Assembly: GCA_030748455.1 (NCBI GenBank)
Contig: JASMLY010000084.1
Location: forward strand, 1 to 22,496
Length of the DNA: 22,496 nt
Direction: 5' to 3'
From: Phycisphaerales bacterium
GTDB taxonomy: Bacteria > Planctomycetota > Phycisphaerae > Phycisphaerales > SM1A02
Within the stretch, counting starts at the first letter, position 1. Every line of letters starts with the position of its first letter. Below are positions 7,395-15,947 of this stretch, in pieces. Position numbers and translations under genes: made by a program. Below the pieces are notes generated by a model that saw only the letters and a program-made list of their open reading frames with translations, made no database searches and was not told where the DNA came from.

Positions 7395-8903
7395 CTACGG
7401 TGTGGTTGTGGCAGCAGTAAGTGCTTGGTCAGTCATGCCCATCCGGCGGAGATACAACCACGCAGCCTGCGTTTCGAGTGAACTTCCGATTGATGCACCA
7501 CTTGCAGCGATCAGGCCTAGCAACCGTTGGTCGCTTTCAGAGAGCGCCTCAGTGCCACGGGCAGTGAGGAGCAGTGCCATTGCATCTGGTGGAGCAACAC
7601 CTATACGGCGAATCGCACCTGCTTCTTTAAGAAGCGGTGCATCTCCTCGGTGTTGCAGCATCGCGAGAAGCATAAGTTCCTGTTGTTGGCTATCGTCCTC
7701 AACTGAGCGAAGGAGTTCCCACGCCTGCTCTGGCTTGGTTTTGATTAACGCATCGAACGCAACGACAGCGATGTCCCGCCTTCTGGCAGTAATCTCTTCA
7801 TCACCATTGGGGAGCATTGAGAGTGTTGTATAGAACTGTTGAGCGAGTTGCGGAGGTAAATCTTGGGCAGTACGGAACGCCCATTCTATTGATTGTGAGT
7901 GACCACGATTCACCAAGTCGATGAGGGAATCGATGAATCCCTCTTGGTGTAGGGAATCGCTTGTGTCTATGCTGCCGATGAGATGCAACGTATGTGGTAA
8001 ACCATCGTCAGCCTCTATTTGTAATAAAGATCGAGTTGAATCATCGAGCAAAACACCAGCTTCCATCAACATCAGTACATAGCGAACCTGTTCAAGTTTA
8101 GAAGGGCTTGCAGGAATTGCATTTCTCCAAAAATCCATTCCAACCTGAGGTGCTGTCCGAAGGAGCGTACTTAGCGTGCTCCGCATCTGGACATCAGTAA
8201 GCCGATAGGTGGGTGATTCAAGCAATGTCTTGAGCCACTCTGTACTTGAGGGTAATCCGTACCGCTCAATAAGTTGCAATGTTTGTGTTAGTGCGATTCT
8301 TCTCTCTCTGGTTGTAGCACGTCTGAACCGGTTTGTGACATCGGTGATTGATTTTGAATCTTCAGAGAGCAACGATGCAATTGTTGCTAAACCTAAATCA
8401 GAGTTATTGATGAGCTGTTCGATAGTTTCTGCATTTGGTTCAAACCCTTTAGAACGTAAATCTGCGAGGAGCAATAGGGTAGGAGCAGGTTCGAGCAATG
8501 ACCATTCGAGTAACGATTGCATATCTTCCACAGTGAGCAATTGATCACGGAGTGCAAGCAGAACGAGTTGTTCCCTTGCTAAGGGTGCAACTTGTTGAAT
8601 GAGCCAAGGGTCAACCATCCCGTTCTCGCTGAGTTCAGCAAGGCCCAGAACAGCGTGCACTTGGACTGACCAGTCGTTGTGTTGGGCTAACTTGTAGAAA
8701 AATGGTTTGAGTGTTGGATCGTGAAGATTTCGAAGTGCACCGAGGTTCGCTAAGTGTTCACCAGTACGCTGGAATTGCGTTGCAGATGAGAGTTTTCTAA
8801 GCGCAGCTTTTGTGTAATCGCTGTTCATGCCCGCAAATGAAAATGCAGACATCCCGCAAAAAACAAGCGAAATCGATACAGCGTGTTTTCCTAAGAAACC
8901 CAT
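7395..8903 (-). CDS. Exported alpha-helical (HEAT-like) repeat protein
   Basis: From the chosen start the protein is 502 residues. The open frame extends upstream to an ATG at 8975, but ATG 8903 gives a proper signal peptide (MGFLGKH, hydrophobic core, cleavage likely after FSFA), while the extra 24 residues are Arg-rich and unlike a start. After the signal comes a succession of paired helices with Leu/Ala spacing (ALRNLHDPTLKPFFYKLAQ, WSVQVHAVLGLAELSENG, and later units to the end). The second of these is HEAT-like. A few C-terminal units resemble TPR spacing (AWELLRSVEDDSQQQELMLLAMLQ). Such proteins act as scaffolds in the periplasm, and no enzymatic motif is visible. The gene lies 9 bases upstream of the DegT gene, suggesting cotranscription. 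Confidence 0.82.
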   Translation of the reverse strand: MGFLGKHAVSISLVFCGMSAFSFAGMNSDYTKAALRKLSSATQFQRTGEHLANLGALRNLHDPTLKPFFYKLAQHNDWSVQVHAVLGLAELSENGMVDPWLIQQVAPLAREQLVLLALRDQLLTVEDMQSLLEWSLLEPAPTLLLLADLRSKGFEPNAETIEQLINNSDLGLATIASLLSEDSKSITDVTNRFRRATTRERRIALTQTLQLIERYGLPSSTEWLKTLLESPTYRLTDVQMRSTLSTLLRTAPQVGMDFWRNAIPASPSKLEQVRYVLMLMEAGVLLDDSTRSLLQIEADDGLPHTLHLIGSIDTSDSLHQEGFIDSLIDLVNRGHSQSIEWAFRTAQDLPPQLAQQFYTTLSMLPNGDEEITARRRDIAVVAFDALIKTKPEQAWELLRSVEDDSQQQELMLLAMLQHRGDAPLLKEAGAIRRIGVAPPDAMALLLTARGTEALSESDQRLLGLIAASGASIGSSLETQAAWLYLRRMGMTDQALTAATTTP

Positions 8904-9033
8904 ATATGTAGAGTGTAACGCACAAATAAGGCGTCTGGTGGGAGAGACAGTACGACCGCATCCTTTCAGTCGCACTGTTACCCATGATCGACGCTAGACT
9001 CATTCCATTGCCGACCGTTTTACCCTGCGCCAC

Positions 9034-10425
9034 TTACTCGTTTGCGCTTGAGCGAATTGCCCAAGTAAGTTGATCGAGCAGTTCTCGCAAGGTAATCTCC
9101 TCTTCTCCAACTCGAACAGTTCCTTCAGTGTTGGAGGTTCGTTCAAGCCGCTTTTCGATCCTTCGTGACGCTGCGTGAACGGTTGAATGATTTTTTCTGC
9201 CAAGAGCAGAAGCAAGTTCAGGGAAACTCAATGGTGTAAGTGATCTCCCTAGGTATGCAGCAAGACTTCTAGCAAAAACAACACGTGTCGATCTTGTGTT
9301 TCCAAGAAAGTCCTCTACAGAAACCCCAAGACGTTTGCAAGTAATTGCAACCACATCTTTCATTCGGATCGGATGAGATGTGGGTGGTGTTGCACGGAGT
9401 ACACGCTCAACATCATCTATACCAACAATGTTTTTGTGTTCCGTAGCCAAAAATTGAACAGCAGCAGTGATTCTTGTAACTGCGCCTTCGACTTCTCTGA
9501 CTGACCCGACCGCTTGGCTAGAGAGTCTTTCAATTGCAGCAGGGGTCATTGAAATTCCGCGATTGCTCAACAAACGTTCGATAATTGTGTGTCGTGTATC
9601 TCGGTCAGGCCGGCCAATTTCAACAACCATCCCAGCAACAAAGCGGTTCGCTAAAGCACGGTTGAGTCGCCTGATCCGCTGTGGATCTTCGTCAGAAGCA
9701 AGTGCGAGTCGCGCCCCGCGTAAGCCAGCAGAATCAAGCGTATGGAGTAGTTCATCTTGCGTCTTGGTTTTACTCGCAACGAAATGAATGTCGTCTATGG
9801 CGAGTAAATCAAGTTTGCGATATCGATTCCTGAATCGTTGGAAATCTCCAGCCCTTGAACTCGCGATAAACTCGTTTGTAAACTGCTCAGCAGTTACAAA
9901 CCGGACTCTCCCTGGTGCGGTTTTTGCAGCTTCTTTGCAGATTGCTTGAAGGAGGTGTGTTTTTCCTACTCCACACGCCCCGTGCACAAACAGAGGCGAA
10001 ATGGTAGTTCCATCTTGGAGCAGTTGTTTCGCCGCAGACCAAGCGAGCCTATTGCATGATCCGACCACAAACTCATCAAAACTTCGTAATCTTCGAGATG
10101 ATTTTTTTCTCGCTGCAGGTTTTGGATGGTGGTGGCTAGGCTCGCATTGTGTTGGGGGTTGTTGCGTCGCTGTTTGTATCGAAACACTTGTAGTTCGACC
10201 AAACGCCTCGGTAGCGGCATCTTCAATGACAGCAGCAAATCTCTGTTCGATCCATCTTGCTGCAAAGGGGGTTGCTGCCAAAATTTCAACGCCCTGTTCA
10301 GTGCAATTCATTTGAGTTTCAGAAAACCACATTCGGTATGGCCGTTTCCCAAGAGATTTCGTTAATTGATCTCGAAGTAGTTGTTCAGTTTCTGAAAAAG
10401 ATCGGGACATTGAAGGTGGAGGCAT
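9034..10425 (-). CDS. dnaA: Chromosomal replication initiator protein DnaA
   Basis: DnaA binds 9-base boxes at the origin, melts it and loads helicase. From the chosen start the protein has 463 residues, a normal length. The frame is open to ATG 10569, but the added 48 residues (rich in Leu, Ser and Pro) have no counterpart in the family. Domain I/II covers about 1-110. The AAA+ ATPase has Walker A GACGVGKTH (149-157) and Walker B LLAIDDIHF. The C-terminal helix-turn-helix domain carries the DnaA signature block LGRKNHSTV. The gene is not beside dnaN, recF or gyrB. Upstream (10570-10750) are a DnaA-box-like site and two candidate promoters, so autoregulation is plausible. Neither candidate start has a good ribosome binding site, so the start is moderately certain. 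Confidence 0.95.
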   Translation of the reverse strand: MPPPSMSRSFSETEQLLRDQLTKSLGKRPYRMWFSETQMNCTEQGVEILAATPFAARWIEQRFAAVIEDAATEAFGRTTSVSIQTATQQPPTQCEPSHHHPKPAARKKSSRRLRSFDEFVVGSCNRLAWSAAKQLLQDGTTISPLFVHGACGVGKTHLLQAICKEAAKTAPGRVRFVTAEQFTNEFIASSRAGDFQRFRNRYRKLDLLAIDDIHFVASKTKTQDELLHTLDSAGLRGARLALASDEDPQRIRRLNRALANRFVAGMVVEIGRPDRDTRHTIIERLLSNRGISMTPAAIERLSSQAVGSVREVEGAVTRITAAVQFLATEHKNIVGIDDVERVLRATPPTSHPIRMKDVVAITCKRLGVSVEDFLGNTRSTRVVFARSLAAYLGRSLTPLSFPELASALGRKNHSTVHAASRRIEKRLERTSNTEGTVRVGEEEITLRELLDQLTWAIRSSANE

Positions 10426-10629
10426 CGCGCAGTCGCAAAGCAATAGGAAACTTGGCGACGAGAGTACAAGTGAAAAAAGTTGTAATTGGGTCCTTCCGAC
10501 ATCCGCCCCTCCGATGGTTTTTGGATTGCCGTCATACCGACAAACTTGTGACCATCTTGATCGGTTCACTCATCCTTGAGTGATATGCGAAGCGTACAAC
10601 AAATGAAACTTCTTGCAAGAGTACTTGCT

Positions 10630-10651
10630 TTGCAAAAATTATATTTTGCAA
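10630..10651. promoter_or_regulatory. Inverted repeat enclosing a TATAAT hexamer (candidate dnaA promoter P2 / operator)
   Basis: TTGCAAAA (10630-10637) and TTTTGCAA (10644-10651) form a perfect 8-bp inverted repeat. Its 6-base centre reads TATAAT on the minus strand (10638-10643), a perfect -10 for dnaA. The -35 region at the right distance is weak. A second short repeat, GCAAG-agta-CTTGC, lies at 10615-10628. This layout suits a repressor or a structured leader. Confidence 0.45.
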
Positions 10652-10704
10652 TTCAGATGTGCGTAAGTCCTGTAATTTCCTAGGTCAATGAGCGCAAAAG
10701 AAAA

Positions 10705-10733
10705 ATAATTTTCACGAAAATGCAATTTGTCAA
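10705..10733 (-). promoter_or_regulatory. Candidate dnaA promoter P1
   Basis: Reading the minus strand, a perfect -35 TTGACA (10728-10733) is followed after 17 bases by AATTAT (10705-10710), which matches four of six positions of the -10 consensus. A DnaA-box-like site begins six bases upstream of the -35, as expected for an autoregulated dnaA promoter. The predicted leader would be long (roughly 270 bases to the preferred start). Confidence 0.55.
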
Positions 10734-10738
10734 TAACC

Positions 10739-10747
10739 TGTGGAAAA
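10739..10747 (-). promoter_or_regulatory. DnaA-box-like site
   Basis: The minus strand reads TTTTCCACA, one mismatch from the TTATCCACA consensus. It lies just upstream of the -35 of P1. It is the only near-consensus box I found between dnaA and the acetyltransferase gene, so it fits autoregulation better than a full origin. Confidence 0.5.
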
Positions 10748-10749
10748 CT

Positions 10750-11607
10750 TCAGGAGAGTGGACAAAAGAGCGCAATTCTGTTTGCGGTTTCTCTAAAATT
10801 ACACTTTTTGTAGAGCTGTATTGCAGGCGTATTGTCGCGGTCGACAGCGAGAGAAATTTTGTCGCATCCTCTGTTCATCGCTAAAGTTATAGCATTCCGT
10901 AATCCACTGAGAGCAACTTTTTGGTTTCTCATTTCAGGAAATATGCCAAGGTAGGCAAGCTCGAATGCGTGGCTATTTTCCACTGTATTGAGAAATATGA
11001 CACCAGCATTGGTGTTTTCTTTGCGAATGACAAACCAATGAGATGGATCGTGATCGCCAACCCCACGATGGCTCGCAAGTACGTCAGCGATGTTTCGCGT
11101 ACCGAGGATCTTAGGGCAATCAAGGGAACCAACATAGGTTCGCGAAAGCATGACACAGAGCTCCTCGTCTGTGAAATGAGTCGATTCGATGAGCAGGATA
11201 GATGGGTGTGGTGGTATGCGTTCGTAGGCCGATTTGTCCAAATCCATATAGGAAAGTGTGGCAAGTTCGTTGAAACCCGCCGCTTTCAAGAGTGTTTGTG
11301 AAGAACTATTCAGCGGCTCTAGGATTGCATGTGCCGTAGCGATCCCCCTTCGTCCCATCTCAGCTTTCGCTTCAAGAATGACCTCGATGAGCGATGAGGC
11401 CGTTGCGTTTGTAGGTGTGGAAGGTACAAACGTCGCAACAGATCCTGCCCCTTCGGTAACGAGAATGACCCCATCATCCAAATCACCCCAAAATGAATAT
11501 GGCACTGGTCGATTCCTGAGCCGTTCGAGGAATTGAGCTGCTTGGTTGGCTGGGCAATCAAGCAGCATCGTGGCTGCATCGAGGTGTTTTTTGTATGGAA
11601 TTTGCAT
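10750..11607 (-). CDS. GNAT-family N-acetyltransferase, probably two tandem GNAT folds
   Basis: The protein is 285 residues. The C-terminal half is a recognisable GNAT domain: the beta-4/alpha-3 region AYLGIFPEMRNQKVALSGLRNAI and the closing NTPAIQLYKKCNFRE, the classical acetyl-CoA-binding and dimer-side elements. The usual R/Q-x-x-G-x-G/A pyrophosphate loop is weakened to RNQKVA. The N-terminal half (1-130) has a similar strand-helix order ending in LLKAAGFNELATLSYMDL, which looks like a degenerate first GNAT copy, as in MshD-type tandem enzymes. The substrate cannot be told from sequence. The stop codon is about 180 bases from the dnaA frame, and the intervening DNA holds the dnaA regulatory sites. 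Confidence 0.85.
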   Translation of the reverse strand: MQIPYKKHLDAATMLLDCPANQAAQFLERLRNRPVPYSFWGDLDDGVILVTEGAGSVATFVPSTPTNATASSLIEVILEAKAEMGRRGIATAHAILEPLNSSSQTLLKAAGFNELATLSYMDLDKSAYERIPPHPSILLIESTHFTDEELCVMLSRTYVGSLDCPKILGTRNIADVLASHRGVGDHDPSHWFVIRKENTNAGVIFLNTVENSHAFELAYLGIFPEMRNQKVALSGLRNAITLAMNRGCDKISLAVDRDNTPAIQLYKKCNFRETANRIALFCPLS

Positions 11608-11684
11608 TGTTTTACGATTCGCATTCTATTGCAGGATGTGCGGTGAGGGTCGCAAAGTGCTAGAATCCACAGTTGGAGATTCTT

Positions 11685-12368
11685 ATGCGATTTGCGATTT
11701 CATCACTCTTGGTTTTTCTCATGGCATTTTTTGCAGTGTGCTCTTTTGACTCATCGGCGAGTGCCTATCCAAAGGCGACCGACCACGCTCAACGGTGGCA
11801 GTTAACGTTTGATACGACAGGGTTGCGGTTTTACCGCGATCTTCGTACAGGTCACGGCTATTGGGTCATGGTCTACGAAGTGACAAACGAAACGAGAAGT
11901 GATCAACATTGGGTACCAAGTTTTACGTTGGTGACGGATCAGGGTGAGATGCTCGATGCTGGCAATGATGTGCCTCGCAGAATCCATACAGATATTCTTG
12001 ATACATTTGGAGATCCCTTGCTGCAGATGCAATCTGAAGTACGCAGTGCACTCCACCGTGGTGAGGAAAATGCCATACGTGGTCTTGTTGTGTGGAAAGC
12101 GAAAAACGAAGATGCTCGGAGCCTTCAAGTGTTTGTCAGTGGCGTGAGTGGTGACACGGCAAAAGTTCGTAACCCCATCAGTGGAGAAGAAGTAGTATTG
12201 CACCGTGAGTTGCAACTTTCATGGGTTGTTCCAGGTGCGTTGACTGGTGACCTCAAGCCCTTGCCCAGACGTGAGGTGGGCGGTGGAGTTTCTGTGCGAC
12301 GCCTTTCCAACGAGGAAGTCGAAGCGGCTGCTGAGGACCAAGTCTACAGGCGGTGGGTTTTTCGCTAG
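11685..12368 (+). CDS. Exported hypothetical protein upstream of rpmA
   Basis: The protein is 227 residues from ATG 11685, chosen because GGAG lies at 11675-11678, six bases before it. The same frame could also begin at a TTG twelve bases earlier, which would put the ribosome site inside the gene. It has a Sec signal peptide (MRFAISSLLVFLMAFFAVCSF, cleavage probably after SSASA). The mature part is beta-rich and begins with RWQLTFDTTGLRFYRD and YWVMVYEVTNET, which resembles an immunoglobulin-like or DUF4352-like extracellular fold that describes ligand or membrane contact in other proteins. I know no function. It occupies the place where rplU (bL21) usually precedes rpmA, but a promoter lies between it and rpmA. 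Confidence 0.8.
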   Translation: MRFAISSLLVFLMAFFAVCSFDSSASAYPKATDHAQRWQLTFDTTGLRFYRDLRTGHGYWVMVYEVTNETRSDQHWVPSFTLVTDQGEMLDAGNDVPRRIHTDILDTFGDPLLQMQSEVRSALHRGEENAIRGLVVWKAKNEDARSLQVFVSGVSGDTAKVRNPISGEEVVLHRELQLSWVVPGALTGDLKPLPRREVGGGVSVRRLSNEEVEAAAEDQVYRRWVFR

Positions 12369-12408
12369 AAACAGCGGTTTTTGTTGCCACTCTCATGAGA
12401 TTCGTGAC

Positions 12409-12436
12409 TTGCCCTTATCAGAGAGATTGCTACAAT
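12409..12436 (+). promoter_or_regulatory. Candidate rpmA-obgE promoter
   Basis: TTGCCC (12409-12414) and TACAAT (12431-12436) are separated by 16 bases, about 58 bases upstream of rpmA. This would give rpmA-obgE its own transcription, separate from the exported protein upstream. The predicted start of transcription falls just ahead of the hairpin at 12446. Confidence 0.5.
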
Positions 12437-12445
12437 ATGGGGTCC

Positions 12446-12465
12446 CCCCAAGGAGGTTCTTGGGG
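12446..12465 (+). promoter_or_regulatory. Hairpin in the rpmA 5' leader with a Shine-Dalgarno-like loop
   Basis: CCCCAAG (12446-12452) and CTTGGGG (12459-12465) pair perfectly around the loop GAGGTT. Together stem and loop contain AAGGAGGTT, a full complement of the 16S 3' end, although the true rpmA ribosome site is AAAGGAG at 12481-12487. No U-run follows, so it is not a plain terminator. A leader element controlling stability or translation is possible. Confidence 0.45.
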
Positions 12466-12494
12466 TTTGGTTTGAAGTGTAAAGGAGCGTAGCT

Positions 12495-12767
12495 ATGGCC
12501 CATAAAAAGAGTGGTGGTTCTTCAAAGAACGGACGCGATTCAAATCCTCAATACCGAGGCATCAAACTTTTCGCTGGTCAATCTGCGAAAGCTGGCTCAA
12601 TCATCGTGCGTCAATGTGGCACCAAGTTTAAGGCTGGGTATCTCGTACGGCGTGGGAACGATGACACGTTATTTGCAACTGAGCCTGGCAAAGTACGGTT
12701 TCGTGGCCGGTATGTTGACGTGATTCCTTCAGACGATTCAATCCCGCAGTACACAGCGGTTGGGTAA
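12495..12767 (+). CDS. rpmA: 50S ribosomal protein L27 (bL27)
   Basis: bL27 is a small basic protein whose N-terminus reaches the peptidyl-transferase centre. The 90-residue product begins with the diagnostic [22 protein letters not shown], continues with [24 protein letters not shown] and has the typical SH3-like barrel end ([16 protein letters not shown]). A good ribosome site, AAAGGAG at 12481-12487, lies seven bases before the ATG. It is followed 15 bases later by obgE, the usual pairing, but rplU, normally upstream, is missing from this window. Promoter-like hexamers and a 5' hairpin precede it. Confidence 0.98.
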   Translation: MAHKKSGGSSKNGRDSNPQYRGIKLFAGQSAKAGSIIVRQCGTKFKAGYLVRRGNDDTLFATEPGKVRFRGRYVDVIPSDDSIPQYTAVG

Positions 12768-13797
<1,030 letters not shown>

Positions 13798-13799
<2 letters not shown>

Positions 13800-13831
13800 A
13801 GAACACACCTTTGGTGTGTTCTTTCATTTTT
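13798..13831 (+). terminator. Rho-independent terminator of rpmA-obgE
   Basis: AAAGAACACACC and GGTGTGTTCTTT form a perfect 12-bp stem with a 3-base loop (13798-13824), followed by CATTTTT. The stem begins inside the obgE stop codon TAA. It separates obgE from padR. Confidence 0.85.
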
Positions 13832-13873
13832 GGACAAATGTAAGAAAAATTCACACGCAGTGTGTTGTGTGGT

Positions 13874-13898
13874 CTATACTATGGTAGCCATAGTATAG
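13874..13898. promoter_or_regulatory. Perfect inverted repeat, candidate PadR operator over the -10 box
   Basis: CTATACTATGG (13874-13884) and CCATAGTATAG (13888-13898) form a perfect 11-bp inverted repeat with a 3-base centre, directly upstream of the padR ribosome site. The left arm contains TATACT, a usable -10 box. PadR proteins bind such dyads and repress their own promoter. The -35 is weak. A shorter dyad, CACAC-gca-GTGTG, precedes it at 13852-13864. Confidence 0.75.
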
Positions 13899-13908
13899 GA
13901 GGCATATC

Positions 13909-14271
13909 ATGCGAATCGAACGAGAATTGATGCGAGGGGCAGGACCTGTCGCGATTTTGAAACTGCTAAGTGCCAAGGAGCGATATGGCTATGAGCTTGT
14001 TTCGTCGCTCGAATCTGTGGGTGATGGTGCACTCGCTATGGGGCAATCCACCCTCTATCCAATGCTGTACAACCTTGAGGGTAAGGGGTTCGTACAATCA
14101 AAATGGAAAGAAGGGGAAAGTGGGAAGCAACGAAAATATTACACATTGACAGGCGATGGTAGGAATAAACTCGCTGCAGATACACAGCAATGGAAATCAG
14201 TGACCTCTGCGATGAAAGAACTCGGAGTTATTGCGCGAGCGCACAAACTAGGGGTTTGTTCATGTCGCTAA
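13909..14271 (+). CDS. PadR-family winged-helix transcriptional regulator
   Basis: The protein is 120 residues with the PadR signature: ILKLLSAKERYGYELVSSLE (first helices), QSTLYPMLYNLEGKGFV (recognition helix and wing start) and KYYTLTGDGRNKLA (wing and dimer helix). PadR repressors respond to small molecules or stress and often control a membrane-protein gene next to them. Here an AGGAGG ribosome site ends six bases before the start codon. A perfect 11-bp inverted repeat sits across the likely -10 region immediately upstream, so the gene is probably self-regulated. The stop lies ten bases inside the following membrane-protein gene, which suggests coupled translation. Confidence 0.93.
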   Translation: MRIERELMRGAGPVAILKLLSAKERYGYELVSSLESVGDGALAMGQSTLYPMLYNLEGKGFVQSKWKEGESGKQRKYYTLTGDGRNKLAADTQQWKSVTSAMKELGVIARAHKLGVCSCR

Positions 14272-15938
14272 AAAATGAAGTTCGATCGTCAACACTGCCA
14301 ACAGAAATACAAGAACTTATTCTTCGAGTCGTCAGGCGGACGAAGTTGCGGCCAAAAGAAAAAGCCGATGTGGCAAGGGAGTTGATCACACATTTTGAGG
14401 ACGCTATCGAACAAGGTGGCACACCAACAGAAGCAATCGCAGCGTATGGAGATGAAAAAACAGCTGCATTACTTTTGCGAAAAGCATGCAAACGAAAACG
14501 CTGGTGGGTAGAAGTTTTGTTTGTACGAGCAACCAAATATGCTGCATGTGGATTTGGCTGTGTCGTACTGATCTATCTCGTCATGGTGTTCTTTGCGTTA
14601 CAACGAGAGCCAACGATCGCTGTGGATTATGTTGCAAAATTGAATGAAACGGCCGCGGCAGTTCCAGAGAACGAACGAGCGTGGCCGATGTACCGCAAGG
14701 CTATTCTAGCGATCAACAAAACCCCCCAGCCAGAAGTAGAGATAGATGGTCGACCTGTTACACCTACTTGGGTTGATGGTGCGGGGTGGGATGTGTATGA
14801 GGAGTGGATTTTGTCACACCGCGAAACGTCGAATTTTATACGCGAGGGCGCGATGAAATCTGGCATGGGATTCATTACTAGCAATCAAATTGCAGAAGAA
14901 GATAAAGAGCTGTGGCCAGAACAATATGAACAGAATCAAGAACAATCGCAGCACCCAATTCTTACTATTTTGTTTCCACAACTTGGGGGATTGAGATCAA
15001 TGGCGAGGTTATTACAATTTGACGCCTTTGATGCAGCATCGAAAGGGGAAAGCAAACGGTGTTTTGAAGATATTCAGGCAATGATCCGTCTTGGAAGACA
15101 CACCCAAGAACATTCGACATTGATCAACGACCTTGTTGCCATGGCAATCTACAATACTGCATTCCAAACAACAGGGAAGATACTTGAAAAAGAACCTAAA
15201 GTTCTTTTACCAGAATTGAATGCACTGAAACAACTGCTTCTATCTTTAGATACGGAACTCGAAGTCCGATTTGATGGCGAGCGTATGTTCATTCTTGATT
15301 TGCTTCAACGGACGTATACTGATGATGGGAATGGAGATGGAAAACTTGTGCCTCGCAACATGGTTGAAATGATGTCCCTGCTGTATGAACCCTCCATCGC
15401 CTCGGACCCCACAGTATTTCTCGCTCCATTTGGTGATCTATTGATCGCTTCAAGAAAAGAAATGCTTGATCACTACGATTCGTATATTGCGTTGGTGGAA
15501 AAATATCGCAGCGTGCCATTGAATGAATGGGATGATGCAGTGTTGGAATGTAACCGGCAACTTGAGTCAAGAGTCGGTAATAGTTTTTTGAATAAATATT
15601 ATTTTCTTGATCTTCTCATGCCGGTATTGGATCGGGCATTGCTCGCTGGAAAATATACAAAAGCGAGTAGAGATGGTTTGATTGCAACGATGTATGCAGT
15701 GGAAGCAAAGCAGGGAACAGGTTCATGGCCAACTGATCTTACATTGGCAGGAGTTGTTGATCCTTGGAGCGGCGAGCCATGGAGCATTACAACAATCGAT
15801 TCTGCACCGAAGATTTATTCTATTGGTATAGATAAGGATGATGACAATGGAACGTACCACGACAAAGCGAAGGAGTGGCAGCCGGACTTTGCTGATATTC
15901 CAGATGGGGATTGGGTTGTTTGGCCAATACCAGAGTAA
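14262..15938 (+). CDS. PadR-associated membrane protein with HAAS-like N-terminal domain
   Basis: The ATG at 14262 lies ten bases inside the end of padR. An alternative in-frame ATG at 14190 would overlap more and adds nothing conserved. The 558-residue product begins with a helical domain (about 1-80, ending ARELITHFEDAIEQGGTPTEAIAAYGD) that looks like the HAAS/permease-prefix domain often encoded beside PadR genes. One membrane segment follows (about 92-113), then a large extracytoplasmic region. The C-terminal 75 residues (TGSWPTDLTLAGVVDPWSGEP, then KIYSIGIDKDDDNG) resemble the C-terminal end of prepilin-like proteins, but there is no N-terminal pilin motif. The HAAS resemblance plus position suggests it is the target of the PadR protein. 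Its biochemical role is unknown. Confidence 0.85.
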   Translation: MSLKNEVRSSTLPTEIQELILRVVRRTKLRPKEKADVARELITHFEDAIEQGGTPTEAIAAYGDEKTAALLLRKACKRKRWWVEVLFVRATKYAACGFGCVVLIYLVMVFFALQREPTIAVDYVAKLNETAAAVPENERAWPMYRKAILAINKTPQPEVEIDGRPVTPTWVDGAGWDVYEEWILSHRETSNFIREGAMKSGMGFITSNQIAEEDKELWPEQYEQNQEQSQHPILTILFPQLGGLRSMARLLQFDAFDAASKGESKRCFEDIQAMIRLGRHTQEHSTLINDLVAMAIYNTAFQTTGKILEKEPKVLLPELNALKQLLLSLDTELEVRFDGERMFILDLLQRTYTDDGNGDGKLVPRNMVEMMSLLYEPSIASDPTVFLAPFGDLLIASRKEMLDHYDSYIALVEKYRSVPLNEWDDAVLECNRQLESRVGNSFLNKYYFLDLLMPVLDRALLAGKYTKASRDGLIATMYAVEAKQGTGSWPTDLTLAGVVDPWSGEPWSITTIDSAPKIYSIGIDKDDDNGTYHDKAKEWQPDFADIPDGDWVVWPIPE

Positions 15939-15947
15939 ACTGCGTCC

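Noticed and set aside
6967..7833. A 288-codon plus-strand open frame
   Set aside because: It runs antisense across the end of the DegT-family gene and into the helical-repeat gene, has a Ser/Ala-biased composition and no recognisable domain. The minus-strand genes explain the DNA.
10570..10750. The dnaA upstream region as a complete replication origin
   Set aside because: Only one near-consensus DnaA box was found and no dnaN, recF or gyrB lies nearby. It is kept as a regulatory region instead.
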